A stretch of 64,000 nt of DNA, taken from contig NC_091102.1 of the NCBI RefSeq assembly GCF_024713975.1, forward strand, positions 20,743,001 to 20,807,000. Direction: 5' to 3'. The DNA comes from Paralichthys olivaceus (Eukaryota; Chordata; Actinopteri; Pleuronectiformes; Paralichthyidae). Both the position numbers and the translations under genes were made by a program. The notes under the pieces were generated by a model. That model was not told the DNA's origin. It worked only from the letters and a program-made list of their open reading frames with translations, and did no database searches. Shown piece after piece: positions 10,473 to 22,799 of the stretch; position 1 is the stretch's first letter, and every line of letters starts with the position of its first letter.

Positions 10473-13400
10473 AAAATGTTGAAGACTGAGCACTTTGTCT
10501 CTGGCTGCTGTGGTGAGAGCTCCATGGCATAGTCCTCTGCCACAAAGACAAATGTAGCTTCCGCATGTATGTGATATAGTGTTCTATATTTCTAAGAACG
10601 TCTTCTGATAGATATCTTTTGTAGTAGCAATCAAATCACATCCCAAACATGACTTTTTATTTGCTGCATTATTTATGAGACGACCAGAGAGAGAGAGATG
10701 AGACATTTATACTGTAAGAGATGCAGGAGCTGCTTGTAGGTCTTGTGTTTAAAACAACTCCAGTTATAGAGGGCAGTATATTTTTATAACCTCCTAAAGT
10801 TTTCTTGTACAACAAGATGTGCCTTTGTTATCAGTGTGGGAGCTGCTGCTCAGACATGAAGTCCAGGCACAAAGTAAACACATTCACTTTAACTACATGT
10901 TGGATTAAACACCACTCTGTTGCATTGGCAGGAAGTGCTGCACGTTTTGTGTGAGAAGGAAAATGGTTTAAGGGAATCGCTGAGTTTTGTCAGTGAGTGA
11001 TGACGATCTCAGTCTGACTAGGAAGAATTAAAAGTCTCCATGTCACACGGTCTTGTCTCAATAGTTTGTTATATTCTTTGACTCACATCCATCAAGCACC
11101 ACCAGCACTGCCACAGTCTACATGCTCAGTCCTCCACAGCGCCACCTTCAGAGCCGATGACCCCCCCCCCACATACTGTATACAATAAACTGCAGTAAAC
11201 ACTGAGAACAGTCTGCGTGTTTCTTGTGGCGTCACAGATGAACCTCGATGTTTCATGGCAACTATTCACTCTTCAAACAAAGCACTGGCCAACTGTTATT
11301 TCTTACTCCTGCTTGTGCTGAACTTTTAACCTCATGGATCCCGATTTTCTTTTTAACAAATGTGACAGTGTATGTCACTGAAGATGTTTGAATTTCAACC
11401 AGATAATGACACTACCCCAGCAGCCACAGTGAAGTTGGGATTAATAAACTAATAATGAAATACTTCAGTAACAATAGAAGGCATAGATAAGTTTTATTGG
11501 CATCTTCAGTTTTTACACTTGGTACCATTTGCATGTTAAAGGAATATTGTAATCTAGGGATATGCACTCACACTTTGTTACTTTATGATGATATGGTCAC
11601 ATTTTACTACTTGACACTGTATGTGTGCTCATCAGACGACTTTCAGTCAGCTCATGGTTTCTTTGCTTCCATCCCACCGCTCGCTGAGTACTGTTGCTAT
11701 GGGCCATCAGAGGCATTATGGGTTCAGGAGTCAGAACAAAATGGAACTGATCTCACACCTCGTGGGCCATCATCTCTGCTCTTACACTCTTTTAAGTGAA
11801 TCTAGAACAATCAAGCTGAACAAATGAGTGGTTCATGTTTCTGAAACTTAAACTGAGGTCATTTACTTGCTTGACCTCATCAAGACTTTTAGTGCAAGGG
11901 AATTAAGCACAAGCAGGTTCGACTGTCACTCAAAGAACCTTAAAGCAACACAGTTAAACTAGGGCTACAACCAAGATCTGACATTCATCTGAACACACAA
12001 AGAAGTGTCTTCTGGATTGCTGGTCAACAAAATAATTGACAGTGTGTGTGTAGTGAAGTAATTTTGGTTCAATACTATCATTGTGAGGACATTATGGCCC
12101 GTGTGTGGGTGAAAATGTGAGTAAGAGTGTGTGTTTGAGTGAGTGACCAGCAGCATCTCCCTTCTCTGTCCAAACAGCTGCTGGTATGATGGTTTTTAAC
12201 TCTTGTAGTGGAGACACAGATCTGATCAGTGCCAGAGTTGAGTGGCCGAAGGTTTGTAAACTTATAAAGAACGATGACACAACAGTTTGTAATGGAACCA
12301 AATGTTCACGACAGTGAGATCAGCCATCATCATTTCATCCAAAGCAACAAATGGCATCCGATTAAGATTTAGGAATATGGCATATGGACAACAGTGTCGT
12401 CTTTAATCTGTGCTGCTTTCACAACGTGTTTGGGAAGAGCCCAGGAATTAATCTGACGATACAGATTAGTGCAAGTTCTGTTTCGCTTGTTCACTTTTTC
12501 ACTGATGGGATTGAGGAACCTTTTTGATCAACCATGAAAGTTAGACTGTAGATTTAAAAACATATAAACCTCCTGATTTATTCAGTGATGCTGCTCCGTA
12601 CTGACTAGTTTCATGTCTGTAGAAACACTTACTGTTATAAGAGAAGGCAATGGTGACAATTACCTGCCACTGTCTTATGGCTTATTAGCTTGTGTGGGAG
12701 GATTCTAACTGGTTCCTCCTGCTGCGCTGGATCTTTACACTTTATAATGATTGTAAGAATAGTCAAAGCTGATATCTCTGCAAACAGCTGGGCTCTGAGC
12801 AGTTTCACTAGCAATGAATTATGGGTAAATCCCACTGACATCAGTTACATATTTATCTTCCAAGGCCTCGCTCGGTAACTACACTGTCCCTCAGCCCAGT
12901 GAAGACCAGACCCTTGTAATGTCTCCTCTGATCAGATGGGTCAGGCTCATATTCACATTTATTAAGGACGTTGGTGGTTATGAACTTCTATTCCAAATAT
13001 TTCTCCTCCGTCCCCTGGTTTGTGTTGTTCTTGATGTCCTATGTTATACAGCAGCACCACAATGTTGTCATTAACCAAACTGGACTGAAATGGAGATCAG
13101 ATTATTTGTGCTGTTGTCCTCTGTAGGACGGGTGGCAGTATTTCTAGGTTGGACGTTGTACATTGACACAATGTTGACACACATTAAAACATTTTGGCCA
13201 AAACCCTGAAGTTCTTTGTTTTGTAACATTTTTTTTTTTTAAACTTCGGGTAAAGGCTCTTTTTTTAAAGTGTCGATCCTCCTGCGTTGCTCCGAGTCTG
13301 AGTCAAAGTTCTTATACTGCGACTTGTGTATACAGAACATCCTGAAGTGCAGGAAATAAATTGGTACACATTGTTTTGACGCTTTGAAGGGCTTGGTGGA

Positions 13401-14124
13401 TGGAGGGGCCGCAGTCGAGGCTGCTAATGACAATGGGAGTAAACAGAGCTGAGGATGAGACTCTTGTTGCGGCTCCTGCCACAGGATCTCCAAGGAGGCC
13501 AATGCGGAGCCATTTTATCGGACCAGAAGGATCCAGAGAGCTGGGTGTGTCTCTGGCCTGGTGAGACGGGTGGACGATTTCAAAAGAGAGCCTTCACCTA
13601 ATGAAGGGATCTATTAATATCTTCCTCGGTAAGAAGAGACAGCTTTGGCCCCGGTACAGCATCAATGGACGGGATAGACTTTCACTGGCAAAGAGGAACA
13701 TTATGATTCCAGGCAATATCTTGCTTTGCATTACGAGTCCAGGCAGGCAGAGCCGAAGCCCACTGGAGGGGACTGATAAGGTCCGAGGAAAGAAGATATT
13801 CCAACTGAAGGTACTCTGCTCTGTAAGACTCCAGCTTTGAAACAGATAATCACACAAACATGGACAGGATCAGAGTGCTTTGGTCGCCCATGAGGAGGGT
13901 TTTAAAGCGCTCTCCCAGTATAATCCAATCTAAAAAGAGGTCAAATCTGAATTACTGGCAGCTCGTTCATATTCCCGCTCGCAGCAGGTAAACGCTTCAA
14001 TGAATTCATTCTGAACAAATGTGTTTGAGACTGTTGGCCTTGTTTCACATGTGGAGCCTCCAGTGTCACAATCACAGCAGTCTCAGCTCAACCCGGCCTC
14101 TTCCATGTGACACGCCGCCCCGTG
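10473..14124. other. Intergenic, hibch to c2orf88 (tail to tail)
   Basis: No convincing coding region was found. Open frames are all under 105 codons and overlap on both strands without family resemblance. The part from about 13.2 to 13.9 kb is more GC-rich and free of obvious repeats. It may be the 3'UTR of the minus-strand c2orf88 or a conserved non-coding element. A possible minus-strand poly(A) signal for c2orf88 (TTTATT on the plus strand) is at 12958-12963. Confidence 0.5.
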
Positions 14125-14391
14125 TCATGGCACGTCACACTCAATGTAAGGGATGTCACTGTAGCGGCAGTCGACCTCCACCCACTGTTGCACGGCCCTG
14201 GCCACGATCTCCTCGGAGAGCCTCTGGGCGTACTCCAGCAGCACCGGGCTGACCTGAGCGGAGCTCTCCGCCGCGCCCATCTCCGAGTGAACCAGGTAGG
14301 CCTTCTCGCCCCTGGATCTACCGATCGTCTTCTCTGTGGAGTTTGCATTCTGGGCTCCGGAGTCACTCCTCTTGGATTTGACGCACCCCAT
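14125..14391 (-). CDS. c2orf88: Small membrane A-kinase anchor protein (smAKAP, C2orf88 homologue)
   Basis: smAKAP is a short plasma-membrane protein that tethers type I regulatory subunits of protein kinase A. The frame gives 88 residues in one exon. I chose the ATG at 14391-14389 and not the upstream in-frame ATG at 14439, because it places the acylation motif at the N terminus: MGCVKSK (Gly2 for myristate, Cys3 for palmitate), as in human MGCMKSK. The C-terminal half carries the PKA-binding amphipathic helix VLLEYAQRLSEEIVARAVQQW (about residues 50-70; human [21 protein letters not shown]) and ends in YSDIPYIECDVP, close to human YHDIPYIESEGP. The middle is not conserved. Human C2orf88 lies between HIBCH and MSTN, and the same position here supports the call. 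Confidence 0.93.
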   Translation of the reverse strand: MGCVKSKRSDSGAQNANSTEKTIGRSRGEKAYLVHSEMGAAESSAQVSPVLLEYAQRLSEEIVARAVQQWVEVDCRYSDIPYIECDVP

Positions 14392-15464
14392 GCTCTTGGC
14401 GATGTAGCATTGGTTTGGGTGGGAGATGTGTGGTGGCAAGAGTCTTTGGTTACATCAGCAACTCATACATCTGTGGTTTCATCTTAGAGATTGGTCAGTA
14501 CAACCCGGAAGCAAAACTGTGCGTGCCTCCCCTCGACTTCTTTCTACTGCTTTGTGCTGCTGTCATCCACTCCCGCTGTCACCCATGTCTGAGGGGCAAC
14601 CTGTGTCACAATCAGAGGGTGTTAGAGAGTGGAGGGCGGCGATGGAGAGGGGCCAGCAGCTAGGAGGCCCATCCCTGTGTCGGTGTGGCAGCCTAGAAAC
14701 AGTCACCTCTGCTGCCTTGCTGACGAGAGCTCATCCCTTCCTCAACTGCAGAGAGAAAGAGACAGGGGGGGAAGAGGGGGGATTTCAGTGATTTGTTTTT
14801 CCATCGCACACAGCCTAGAAATACCAGATGGCGGGAACGACTGCCAGTGATGTGCCCACGGTGGCTGTGGCAGCTTCGTGACTGGCTCCAGTGGCCCTGA
14901 GGTCAAGGTGTCACCTCTACAGGCTGATTTTGAAACACAGTGTGTAGTCTGTTACTCACCCACCCCCCCCCGCCTCTACTTCATAGTGTTTTATGACTCA
15001 ATCCCTCTGCCTATTTTGTGTAGCATGTCACTGGGACGTCTGTCTCAGGCCTGGGTGCACCGATGCTGTTGCGCTGTATAAGCCTGTGTCTCCCATCTGT
15101 TCCGCTAGCCGAGCCGAGCGGCCTGATTCACAGTGACAGCTCCTTTTCTAGGACTCCGGGTCTCGGCCGCGCACAGCAAACATGTGCTCCATTCAGAAAG
15201 CTGCATGCTGTCGTCTACAACAACACACAGGCCATGAATGATTCATGCTGAGTGGGGAGTCTCCCTGTGAGTAACAACACTGGATGTGCACATGTCAACA
15301 CAATGAAGCTGTCACTACATCCTCCTATTATTATTACTTTCATTATTATGACAATCATCTCTAATGGCTATGATGAGTCTCACTGTCTGTGCATCCACGA
15401 GCTGTCAATCAGCCACATGGCACCTGGATTTAACTGATTCACACGAACAATGAATCAGTGGAGC

Positions 15465-15498
15465 TTTTTTTTTTTTTTTTTTTACATTACATTACATT
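15465..15498 (+). repeat. Poly(T) tract plus (ACATT)3
   Basis: Nineteen T residues are followed by three ACATT units. Read on the minus strand this is an ATGTA-type repeat followed by poly(A), which could be the tail of a retroposed SINE, but no SINE body is recognisable beside it. Confidence 0.8.
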
Positions 15499-15679
15499 CT
15501 TATCATTCTAATTTTGGGTCAAATATATCTGAGGACATGAAACTGAGACACAGAAAACATTGGGATTCTGCAGAGCTGCACATACTTTTACCAGATTGTG
15601 GCAAAAGCCTCAGGTTTTGTCTCCATTGCGCCCAAAATGAAAATGATAACAATGCAGTGACACGAGAAACAAGCCAAGG

Positions 15680-16110
15680 TCGATCAAGTGAACGAGGATC
15701 CGGACAATCACCTGGTGTCGGGTCTTCTGCTCCTCAGCTCCTCACGCAGCATCAGCAGCGATCTCAACTTCGAGCGGATCGATTTTGGGGAAAGACGGAA
15801 AGAGAATAAACATTTCCTCCAAGTTGCAGCTGCTCGGTGCTGAGGGGACCGCGGCAGGTTCCTGAGCGATGAGAGGAGGTGTCGGGCCTGAGGACAGCAA
15901 CAGTGATATAGATCCCGGAGGAGAGAGACGCTCCTGTGGTGCCTCCTCACTGGGAGCAGCTCTCGGCTCAGGACAAACCCCAGCTCTGGAGCTTCAGCAG
16001 CGACACTTGACGGGGATGACCGCGCTGCAGCTGCTCTGCTGCTGCAACACTGCCGCCTGGTGGCCGGACTCACAAGCACCGCAACAAGAGAGGGCGACTG
16101 TCTGAGTAAC
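15680..16110 (-). promoter_or_regulatory. GC-rich, CpG-containing block; candidate promoter/first exon of c2orf88
   Basis: This block stands out from its AT-rich surroundings by GC content and CpG density. On the minus strand the sequence CGACACCAG|GTGATT offers a donor-like site with the exon ending at 15712, 1.3 kb upstream of the c2orf88 coding exon. The 146-codon minus-strand frame across it (15708-16148) is Ser/Arg-rich, has no family resemblance and probably reflects base composition. The assignment to c2orf88 is inference. Confidence 0.3.
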
Positions 16111-18562
16111 TGCGGCTGTGATAAAGATGTATAGGAATCAATGTACATGAGAAGTACTGCAATTCATTTACTAAGGAGATAAGACTGGCCAGCATTTTAC
16201 CTGTTTTAAATCATCGCTTCAAATATATCGTATTATTATTACTGTGTTGTTTTATTCCCATGTTTTTATAAAGCACTTTGTACTTTTGTTCAGATAAGTG
16301 CTCTATAGAGATTGGTAATTATTATGATCAATGTTGTGTTGTTATTATTCTTAGTATTCGTGTTAATATTATAAAGCGATGCTATCATAATTTGACAACA
16401 TACATAAACTAACGACATAACTGAACACGTTATTTTAACAAAAGTTTTTCAACAAAGCCCCCAAATAACTTTTCATTTGTCTGATTGTAATAAAATAAAG
16501 AACTTCGAAAGCGATGGGTTGTTTCGATTATATTTTGGCAGATCCTTTTCTCTATAATTCATAATGCTTTCATACTCCAAATAAAATCTGATATTCATCT
16601 CCCACACGGTATTACAAAGGTTACATATCATCCTTTTAATTGTAATATAACAATAGTCTGACAGAGCTTACACAACTGTTCCTGGTCTCTCTTCTCTCTA
16701 TCTCTCTTCTCTCCTCCTCTCTTCCACGTTTCTATCGTATTAAGTGTTATTCAACTTGAATTCAGAGCACATGACCACCATCTGCACAGTAATGCAACAG
16801 CAACAAGCTAACAGCGGCCTCTTCTGGAGGAACTCTGTCAGTGACAGTGAGAACATATGAACCACTCACCTTTATATGTATAAAAGCCTCAAAACAGTGG
16901 ACAACAGGAAAACATAAAGAAGGTACCTGAAGGTGTCAGAGCCCAACCACCACAATCAATGTGAAACACCCAGTCACAGCCATACGACAGAGAACAGCTC
17001 CTCCTTCCTGATAAGAGACTTTCCCTCATGATGTGTCACTGTGTGAATCAGATGTACGTACACTGCAGGTCTGCCTCACATCCTGGATTAGTGGAACATT
17101 TGTCTCAAAATTCGCTTGGTGACAAAGACAAACTAATTTGTTTGAGGGCTGGATTTCAGGTTGTGTCCTACGCCCTGAAGGAAGTGTCAACATGGGGACC
17201 AAACTACAGACATGGAGAATGTCTCGCTCCCCTTCATAAAACACTGGACCAACTAAAAAGCACCTTCTGCCACTTTTACCTCAGGAGCTCATTCCTGCTG
17301 AGCTCTTTTCAATCCATACCTCCACCAGTCTCACTGGACCAAGCATGAACCAGCACTATAAACACCTTGCACAGTGCCCACGGTACATGAGAAGTTGCAC
17401 ACCCCAGGCCTTGTAATGTTATTTAAACATTTTAATATGTTCTATTTGACTGATTGAACCTCTTAACATGCACTCTTTTGCACACCCTTGCTCTAAAATG
17501 CCACAGTCACAATGAATAGTGCATCTCTTCAAGTCCTGTTCAATGAAATTCTTTCTTTGGCTTTCACTCTGAATGCTATGTTTTTACAACTGGTCTATGA
17601 AGAATCTTGCTGTATATATAAATGATATATGTTACAGGTGTTTGAGTATATATATATATATAAATGAATAATCTTGGTGTATATATAAAGGTAACATCTG
17701 TAACATTTCTGCAAATGTGTAAGTGTCAGTATAGATGGTCAGAGTAAATGAAGGTGGAACATAACATAAATGAAAGAGTTTATTTCAAATTGCATATGAT
17801 AAATCTGTCTGTCTATTTATCTATCTGTCTCTCTATACTGCTGATGGTGTTTGAGTTTCCAAGCCGCCACACGATGGCGCTATCCTCTCAGTTGCTAAAA
17901 CCAGTTTTCACACTCAAGGATTTGGAGAAATCTTTGACTCAGGATTTTCTTTATCTCCGTTGGTTTTTGGTTGAAGTGCCCGTTGTGAAGTATTTGCACA
18001 GTCTACTTCTGATTTTACACGAGCTGATAATAAAGGATAATATTATAGTGAATAAATTATAATCTAAGAAACCTGACATTAGACCAACTGAAATGATTTG
18101 ACTGGAGTTGAATACATTTATAATTCTTCCTCCTTCTCGTGGGTGACATTGATTTGTTCCCGAAAGAAATGGAAACAAACACACACACGTTTGAGGGACC
18201 TGTCATGTCCGATGTAAATTTGACACATCAGCTTATTATGTTATAACGCGTTCTTTTGAAAAATAAAGCGCGATCAACATTTAAAGAAGTCCTGTATGAT
18301 TGAAACTGTATTATCTTAATATGCAAAACATGGAATAGATGATTATTTGTGTGTACAACTTGAGATTGGAACAGTAAATAGTCGTTTTGCGCACAGTCAA
18401 GTCTGCGCCCCCCTGTGCCCATTGCGCAATCATCGTAAGAAAAGCGACTATCCATCTGTGGCCACGTTCGGTCCACGCTCACAGTCTGCGTCCCTTTATG
18501 GTTTGACAGTGGGAAAAAAAGTTTTCAAGTCAGTCGGTTAAAATTCATTGTTGCCTGTCCAG

Positions 18563-18640
18563 CCAATCATAGTTTTTGACGACACAAAAGAGGCTAAAGT
18601 TGGAGTATAAAAAGGTGTGCGCTAATAAAGTATGATGCCT
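18563..18640 (+). promoter_or_regulatory. mstn: mstn core promoter (CCAAT and TATA boxes)
   Basis: A CCAAT box lies at 18563-18567 and a strong TATA box (TATAAAAAG) at 18606-18614, which places the start of transcription near 18635-18645 and leaves a leader of about 110 bases before the ATG at 18751. E-box words (CANNTG) occur upstream at 18085-18090 and 18453-18458, the type of site that myogenic bHLH factors use in known myostatin promoters. Confidence 0.75.
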
Positions 18641-18750
18641 ATCAGAGTGCGACATTAATCCAAACGCAGCGCAGACACGCATTGGGTCCAGCACACACCG
18701 GGGGATCTGCTTCGTTTTTTTTTTCTAAATCAAACCTCCCACCAGAGAAA

Positions 18751-20320
18751 ATGCATCTGTCTCACATTGTGCTCTATCTCAGTTTGCTGGTTGCTTTGGG
18801 TCCAGTAGTTCTGAGCGACCAAGAGACGCACCATCAGCAGCCCTCGGCCAGCAGCCCGGAGGACGCGGAGCAGTGCGCCACCTGCGACGTCCGGCAGCAG
18901 ATAAAAACCATGCGACTAAACGCGATCAAATCTCAGATTCTGAGCAAACTGCGAATGAAGGAAGCTCCGAACATCAGCCGAGACATTGTGAAGCAGCTCC
19001 TGCCCAAAGCACCGCCGCTGCAGCAGCTTCTCGACCAGTACGACGTGCTGGGAGATGACAACAGGGATGTGGTCATGGAGGATGATGATGAGCACGCCAC
19101 CACAGAGACAATCATGATGATGGCCACCGAACGTAAGTTTTTATTTCACTTAATTAGGAATGAAAAGGACGCGCTCCTAGACTTTTACGCGCGGGGCCAG
19201 GCAGAGCGCGCGCGGCAGAGCGCACGGGAGACGCTAGATCTAGGTTTATTTAGATTTGATACGGATAGATAAGAGTACCAAGACTTAAGATTGTACAGGA
19301 ATCAGTACATTTAGTCATGCGGCGCATGATGTAAAGGGTTCATTTCAGATGTCGTGCCATGGGCTTTTATTAATGTTATTCATTCATTTATATCTTTTTC
19401 GTCCACTTATTTCTCTGTGTAAATTTCAATCACACATTGTCAGTAAACACAGTCTCTCTGTGTTCTTCTCCAGCCGAGCCCATCGTCCAGGTGGATGCGG
19501 AGCCCAAGTGCTGCTTTTTCTCTTTTACCCAAAAGTTTCAAGCCAGTCGCATCGTGCGGGCGCAGCTCTGGGTCTACTTGCGGCCGGCGGACGAGGCGAC
19601 CACCGTGTTCCTGCAGATCTCCCGCCTGATGCCGGTCACGGACGGGAGCAGGCACATACGGATCCGTTCCCTGAAGATTGACGTGAACGCCGGGCTCAGC
19701 TCCTGGCAAAGTATAGACGTCAAACAAGTGTTGACTGTGTGGCTGCGGCAGCCGGAGACCAACTGGGGCATCGAGATTAACGCCTTCGATTCGAGGGGAA
19801 ACGACTTGGCCGTGACCTCCACAGAGCCCGGAGAGGAAGGACTGGTGAGCTGACAACTGATTTCTCATAAAACACAACCTCATGGTGACGTTTTTTTTTA
19901 CTAGAAGTGAATAGTGTGGGTGCATGCGAGCAGCTGAAACAGTTCAGTTCGTATAAATGTGCCCTGACAGAAGCAAAACGTTTTCCTAAAAACTCAGGTC
20001 CCAAGTGGGTTTTCATTTCCTGTTGCACTGTGCAGGGATTTGAACTTCAGGCCTCCAGAGGTTTCAGTGTGCAGAGAGACTTTGCAGAATCAGCAGGTGG
20101 TGAAACACTCAGCCTGTTGGAAGAACGAATTAAGATATAAAAGACTTTTGAAAACAGTAATGGACCCAGTGTGCATGCAGGCGTGCACCTGCATTTGGCC
20201 AAATGCCCCGTCCACAATAACCTCAAATCTTACTGCCTTATTACATAAAGGTTCACCTGCTCCACATTCCTTAAAGTATTCTGTGTGACTGTGTAAATCA
20301 GAGTAATTGCCTTCACACTA

Positions 20321-20351
<31 letters not shown>

Positions 20352-20989
20352 TACTATCAGTGACAAACACACATCACGCAGCTCAAACACTGGCACCAGA
20401 CTCAGGGGCAATTAGAATACATCAGCGGCTGTGGTTAACCAACCGTCAGATGATTTAATTTCCTTAAAACTCAAAGTTTCATAATATTATCGTGCCATGT
20501 TTGAAAACCAGCTTCAAGGGTCGAGAGCACCGGATTAAAAGATTTCATCAGACTGCTGTCATCCCACTCTTTTTTGCAAAGTCTTTAATTTCATTTTTGT
20601 CATTTCAGCAACCATTCATGGAGGTGAAGATCACCGACGGCCCAAAGCGAGTCAGGAGAGACGCGGGCCTGGACTGTGACGAAAACTCCCCAGAGACCCG
20701 GTGCTGCCGCTATCCGCTCACAGTTGACTTTGAGGACTTTGGCTGGGACTGGATTATTGCCCCGAAGCGATACAAGGCCAACTATTGCTCTGGGGAGTGT
20801 GAGTACATGCACTTGCAGAAGTATCCCCACACCCACCTGGTGAACAAAGCCAACCCCAGAGGGACCGCAGGCCCCTGCTGTACCCCCACCAAGATGTCGC
20901 CCATCAACATGCTCTACTTTAATCGCAAAGAGCAGATCATCTACGGCAAGATCCCCTCCATGGTGGTGGACCGTTGCGGATGCTCTTGA
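18751..20989 (+). CDS. mstn: Myostatin (growth/differentiation factor 8), teleost myostatin-1 type
   Basis: Myostatin is a secreted TGF-beta family ligand that limits skeletal muscle growth through activin type II receptors and SMAD2/3. Three exons: 18751-19132, 19474-19844 and 20609-20989, all GT-AG, giving 377 residues. Visible parts are a signal peptide (about residues 1-22, hydrophobic [14 protein letters not shown]), a propeptide with an N-glycosylation site (N74 in APNISRD), the furin site RVRR at 265-268 and a mature domain of 109 residues with nine cysteines ending RCGCS. The mature domain contains the diagnostic [20 protein letters not shown] segment. Exon sizes (382, 371, 381) match those usual for fish myostatins. 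The sequence looks fully intact. The ATG was chosen because it begins the signal peptide directly after the leader. Sequence and flanking pms1/ormdl1 favour the mstnb (myostatin-1) paralogue. Confidence 0.98.
20321..20348 (+). repeat. (AC)14 microsatellite in mstn intron 2
   Basis: Uninterrupted AC run, 260 bases before exon 3. Confidence 0.95.
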
Positions 20990-22285
20990 GTTGGGACGGA
21001 GAGCGTCTGGAGGACGGGGGGGGCGCAGTGGCTCTCCCTGGCCTCCAACTTCAGACTTGTTGACACAACCAATCCACCAGTTCCGAAGCTTTCCTGCAGA
21101 ACATGGTGCAATAGAACCAGAGTAGCGGCCACAAACAGCCCGACTTTCCTGCAGGGCAGCGCTTTCACAACCGGCATAGCTCTTTTCTTTCTTCCTGTGA
21201 AATCTTAGCCATAGAGGCTTGAAGTCAGAACAATACAGGAACACACATAAACACGCATGCACACATGCTGGACGTTGGAATGAATGTAGACAGAAATGAT
21301 CAAAACTATTCAAAAAAAACTTTTTTCTCCATCGTTACCGTGTTCTCTCCATTTATACGAACATGCTGACAGATTATACTCACATGCCGTCTACTCCACT
21401 CCACTCATAGCCAACATACAAGCTAATACACGTTTCGCTAAGCTGTTTGTGATAATCATTTTTCGAGTTATGTTTTCAGAGTGAAACCGAGAATCCTCAA
21501 GGACTTTTTGAAGAGGGCTTGGAAAACACAGCTGGAGGTTCAGAGCAATATTTTACTCTGGCAGAACATGTTTATGTCCACGTAGGTTCATAGGAGTTGG
21601 AAAAAAACCAACTTTACAACATTTGGAAAATTAGACACACAACATTTTCCTTTCTGTGCTGGCTTAAACTAATTCATTCTATGTTCTGATTACTTAAGCG
21701 GAGAGCTGTGTGTGATGGCGTGGAAGTTGATCACTCCTGAGATCCTATGGACACAAAAATGTTCCACCAGGGTGAAGTACCACTTTAAGTTTCTGCCATA
21801 CACAAACACACACACGCACACACACACACCCAACCAAGAAGCATCCTCTCTCAGTCATAATCACTATCCAACAACAGAGCCAGACCTGCCCAATACACTT
21901 GAATGATTCTGATTGTAAATTCACTTGACTGGACAGAAGGACTTGAACTGAAGGCACGATGAATGCAGCCTACAAATGAAAATGTGTTTAAGACAGAGAA
22001 ACTGGGTTGTTCAGATGTATGAATGTTGAGATCATGCTTAAACTCTGTCTTACATCAACACAGTTTGCACTATGGCACACCAATAGAAAAAATTGGTTGC
22101 TACAAAAGTTGTAAAAAACTGATTTTGATATATTTGCTTATTTGTATTGTATACATATGCCATTGTTTCCAGTAGGAGTTGCCTTTCTAAACCACTGTTG
22201 GTAAATGTATAAAACCACAATCCATCAAAAATGTAATACAGCAACTACTTGTTTTAACAAATAAAGTTTCTAGCTTGTTTGCTGA
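20990..22285 (+). other. mstn: mstn 3'UTR with poly(A) signal at 22260-22265
   Basis: The first AATAAA after the mstn stop is at 22260-22265 and is followed by T/G-rich sequence, giving a 3'UTR of about 1.28 kb. It includes an imperfect CA run at 21805-21829. There is no evidence for another gene. The 237-codon minus-strand frame overlapping exon 3 and this region is a shadow of the myostatin coding sequence. Confidence 0.6.
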
Positions 22286-22771
22286 GTTGTTTGTTTGCGT
22301 GTTTTCTGCCTCACATCCGGACGGTTTTTAACATTTGCACTTTTAAAGAAAAGATGGTTGTTTTCAATAATCTGATCTTTAAGGTCATTCTGCAGCGTTC
22401 TGTAACTCCGTAATGAAATATTCTTCAATGCGATTTCTGACTCACACACAATAAAAATCAATCAATATCAATATCGGCATCATATTTGAAAAGGTTATTG
22501 CAAACCATAAACACGATTATGCAAACATTTGTCTGAGGAATGAGGTTGGCCATGCTTTGTTTGCAGAGCTCAGTGTCATTCTGTTGACTCACAGATCAAA
22601 TCCCAAATTAATGCTTCAGTATCACAACATAACAACTTGAACATCTCAGCCCCATTTCGCAGTTGAGCAGCTGAGAATCTTTACGTCTTCGCCACATGGT
22701 GAAAACCGATATGTTACGCAAGCGATGAGTGTGTGTGCTGTGTGCATTGGTATGAGGAGAACGGTTAAGAC

Positions 22772-22799
22772 AACACACACACACACGCACACACACACT
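22772..22799 (+). repeat. CA microsatellite with one CG interruption
   Basis: Simple CA run broken by one CG, in the interval downstream of mstn. Confidence 0.9.

Larger units (their letters stand above)
14392..18562. other. Intergenic, upstream of c2orf88 and mstn (head to head)
   Basis: No protein-coding gene is recognised. The interval holds a poly(T) tract followed by ACATT units (15465-15498), a GC-rich block (about 15680-16110) and AT-rich low-complexity sequence with TA runs (about 17646-17662) and TCTG/TCTA units (about 17802-17838). Non-coding first exons of c2orf88 may lie here. Confidence 0.5.

Noticed and set aside
10260-10540. Solo-LTR-like stretch with an AATAAA downstream of hibch
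   Set aside because: The general composition and the AATAAA recall a retroelement LTR, but there are no matching ends or target-site duplication; kept only as a candidate poly(A) region.
15708-16148. 146-codon minus-strand frame in the GC-rich block
   Set aside because: Low-complexity Ser/Arg/Leu composition, no family resemblance, and overlapping frames on the other strand; better explained by base composition.
20600-21313. 237-codon open frame on the minus strand over mstn exon 3
   Set aside because: It is antisense to the conserved myostatin mature domain and arises from the constrained codons there; the product resembles no family.
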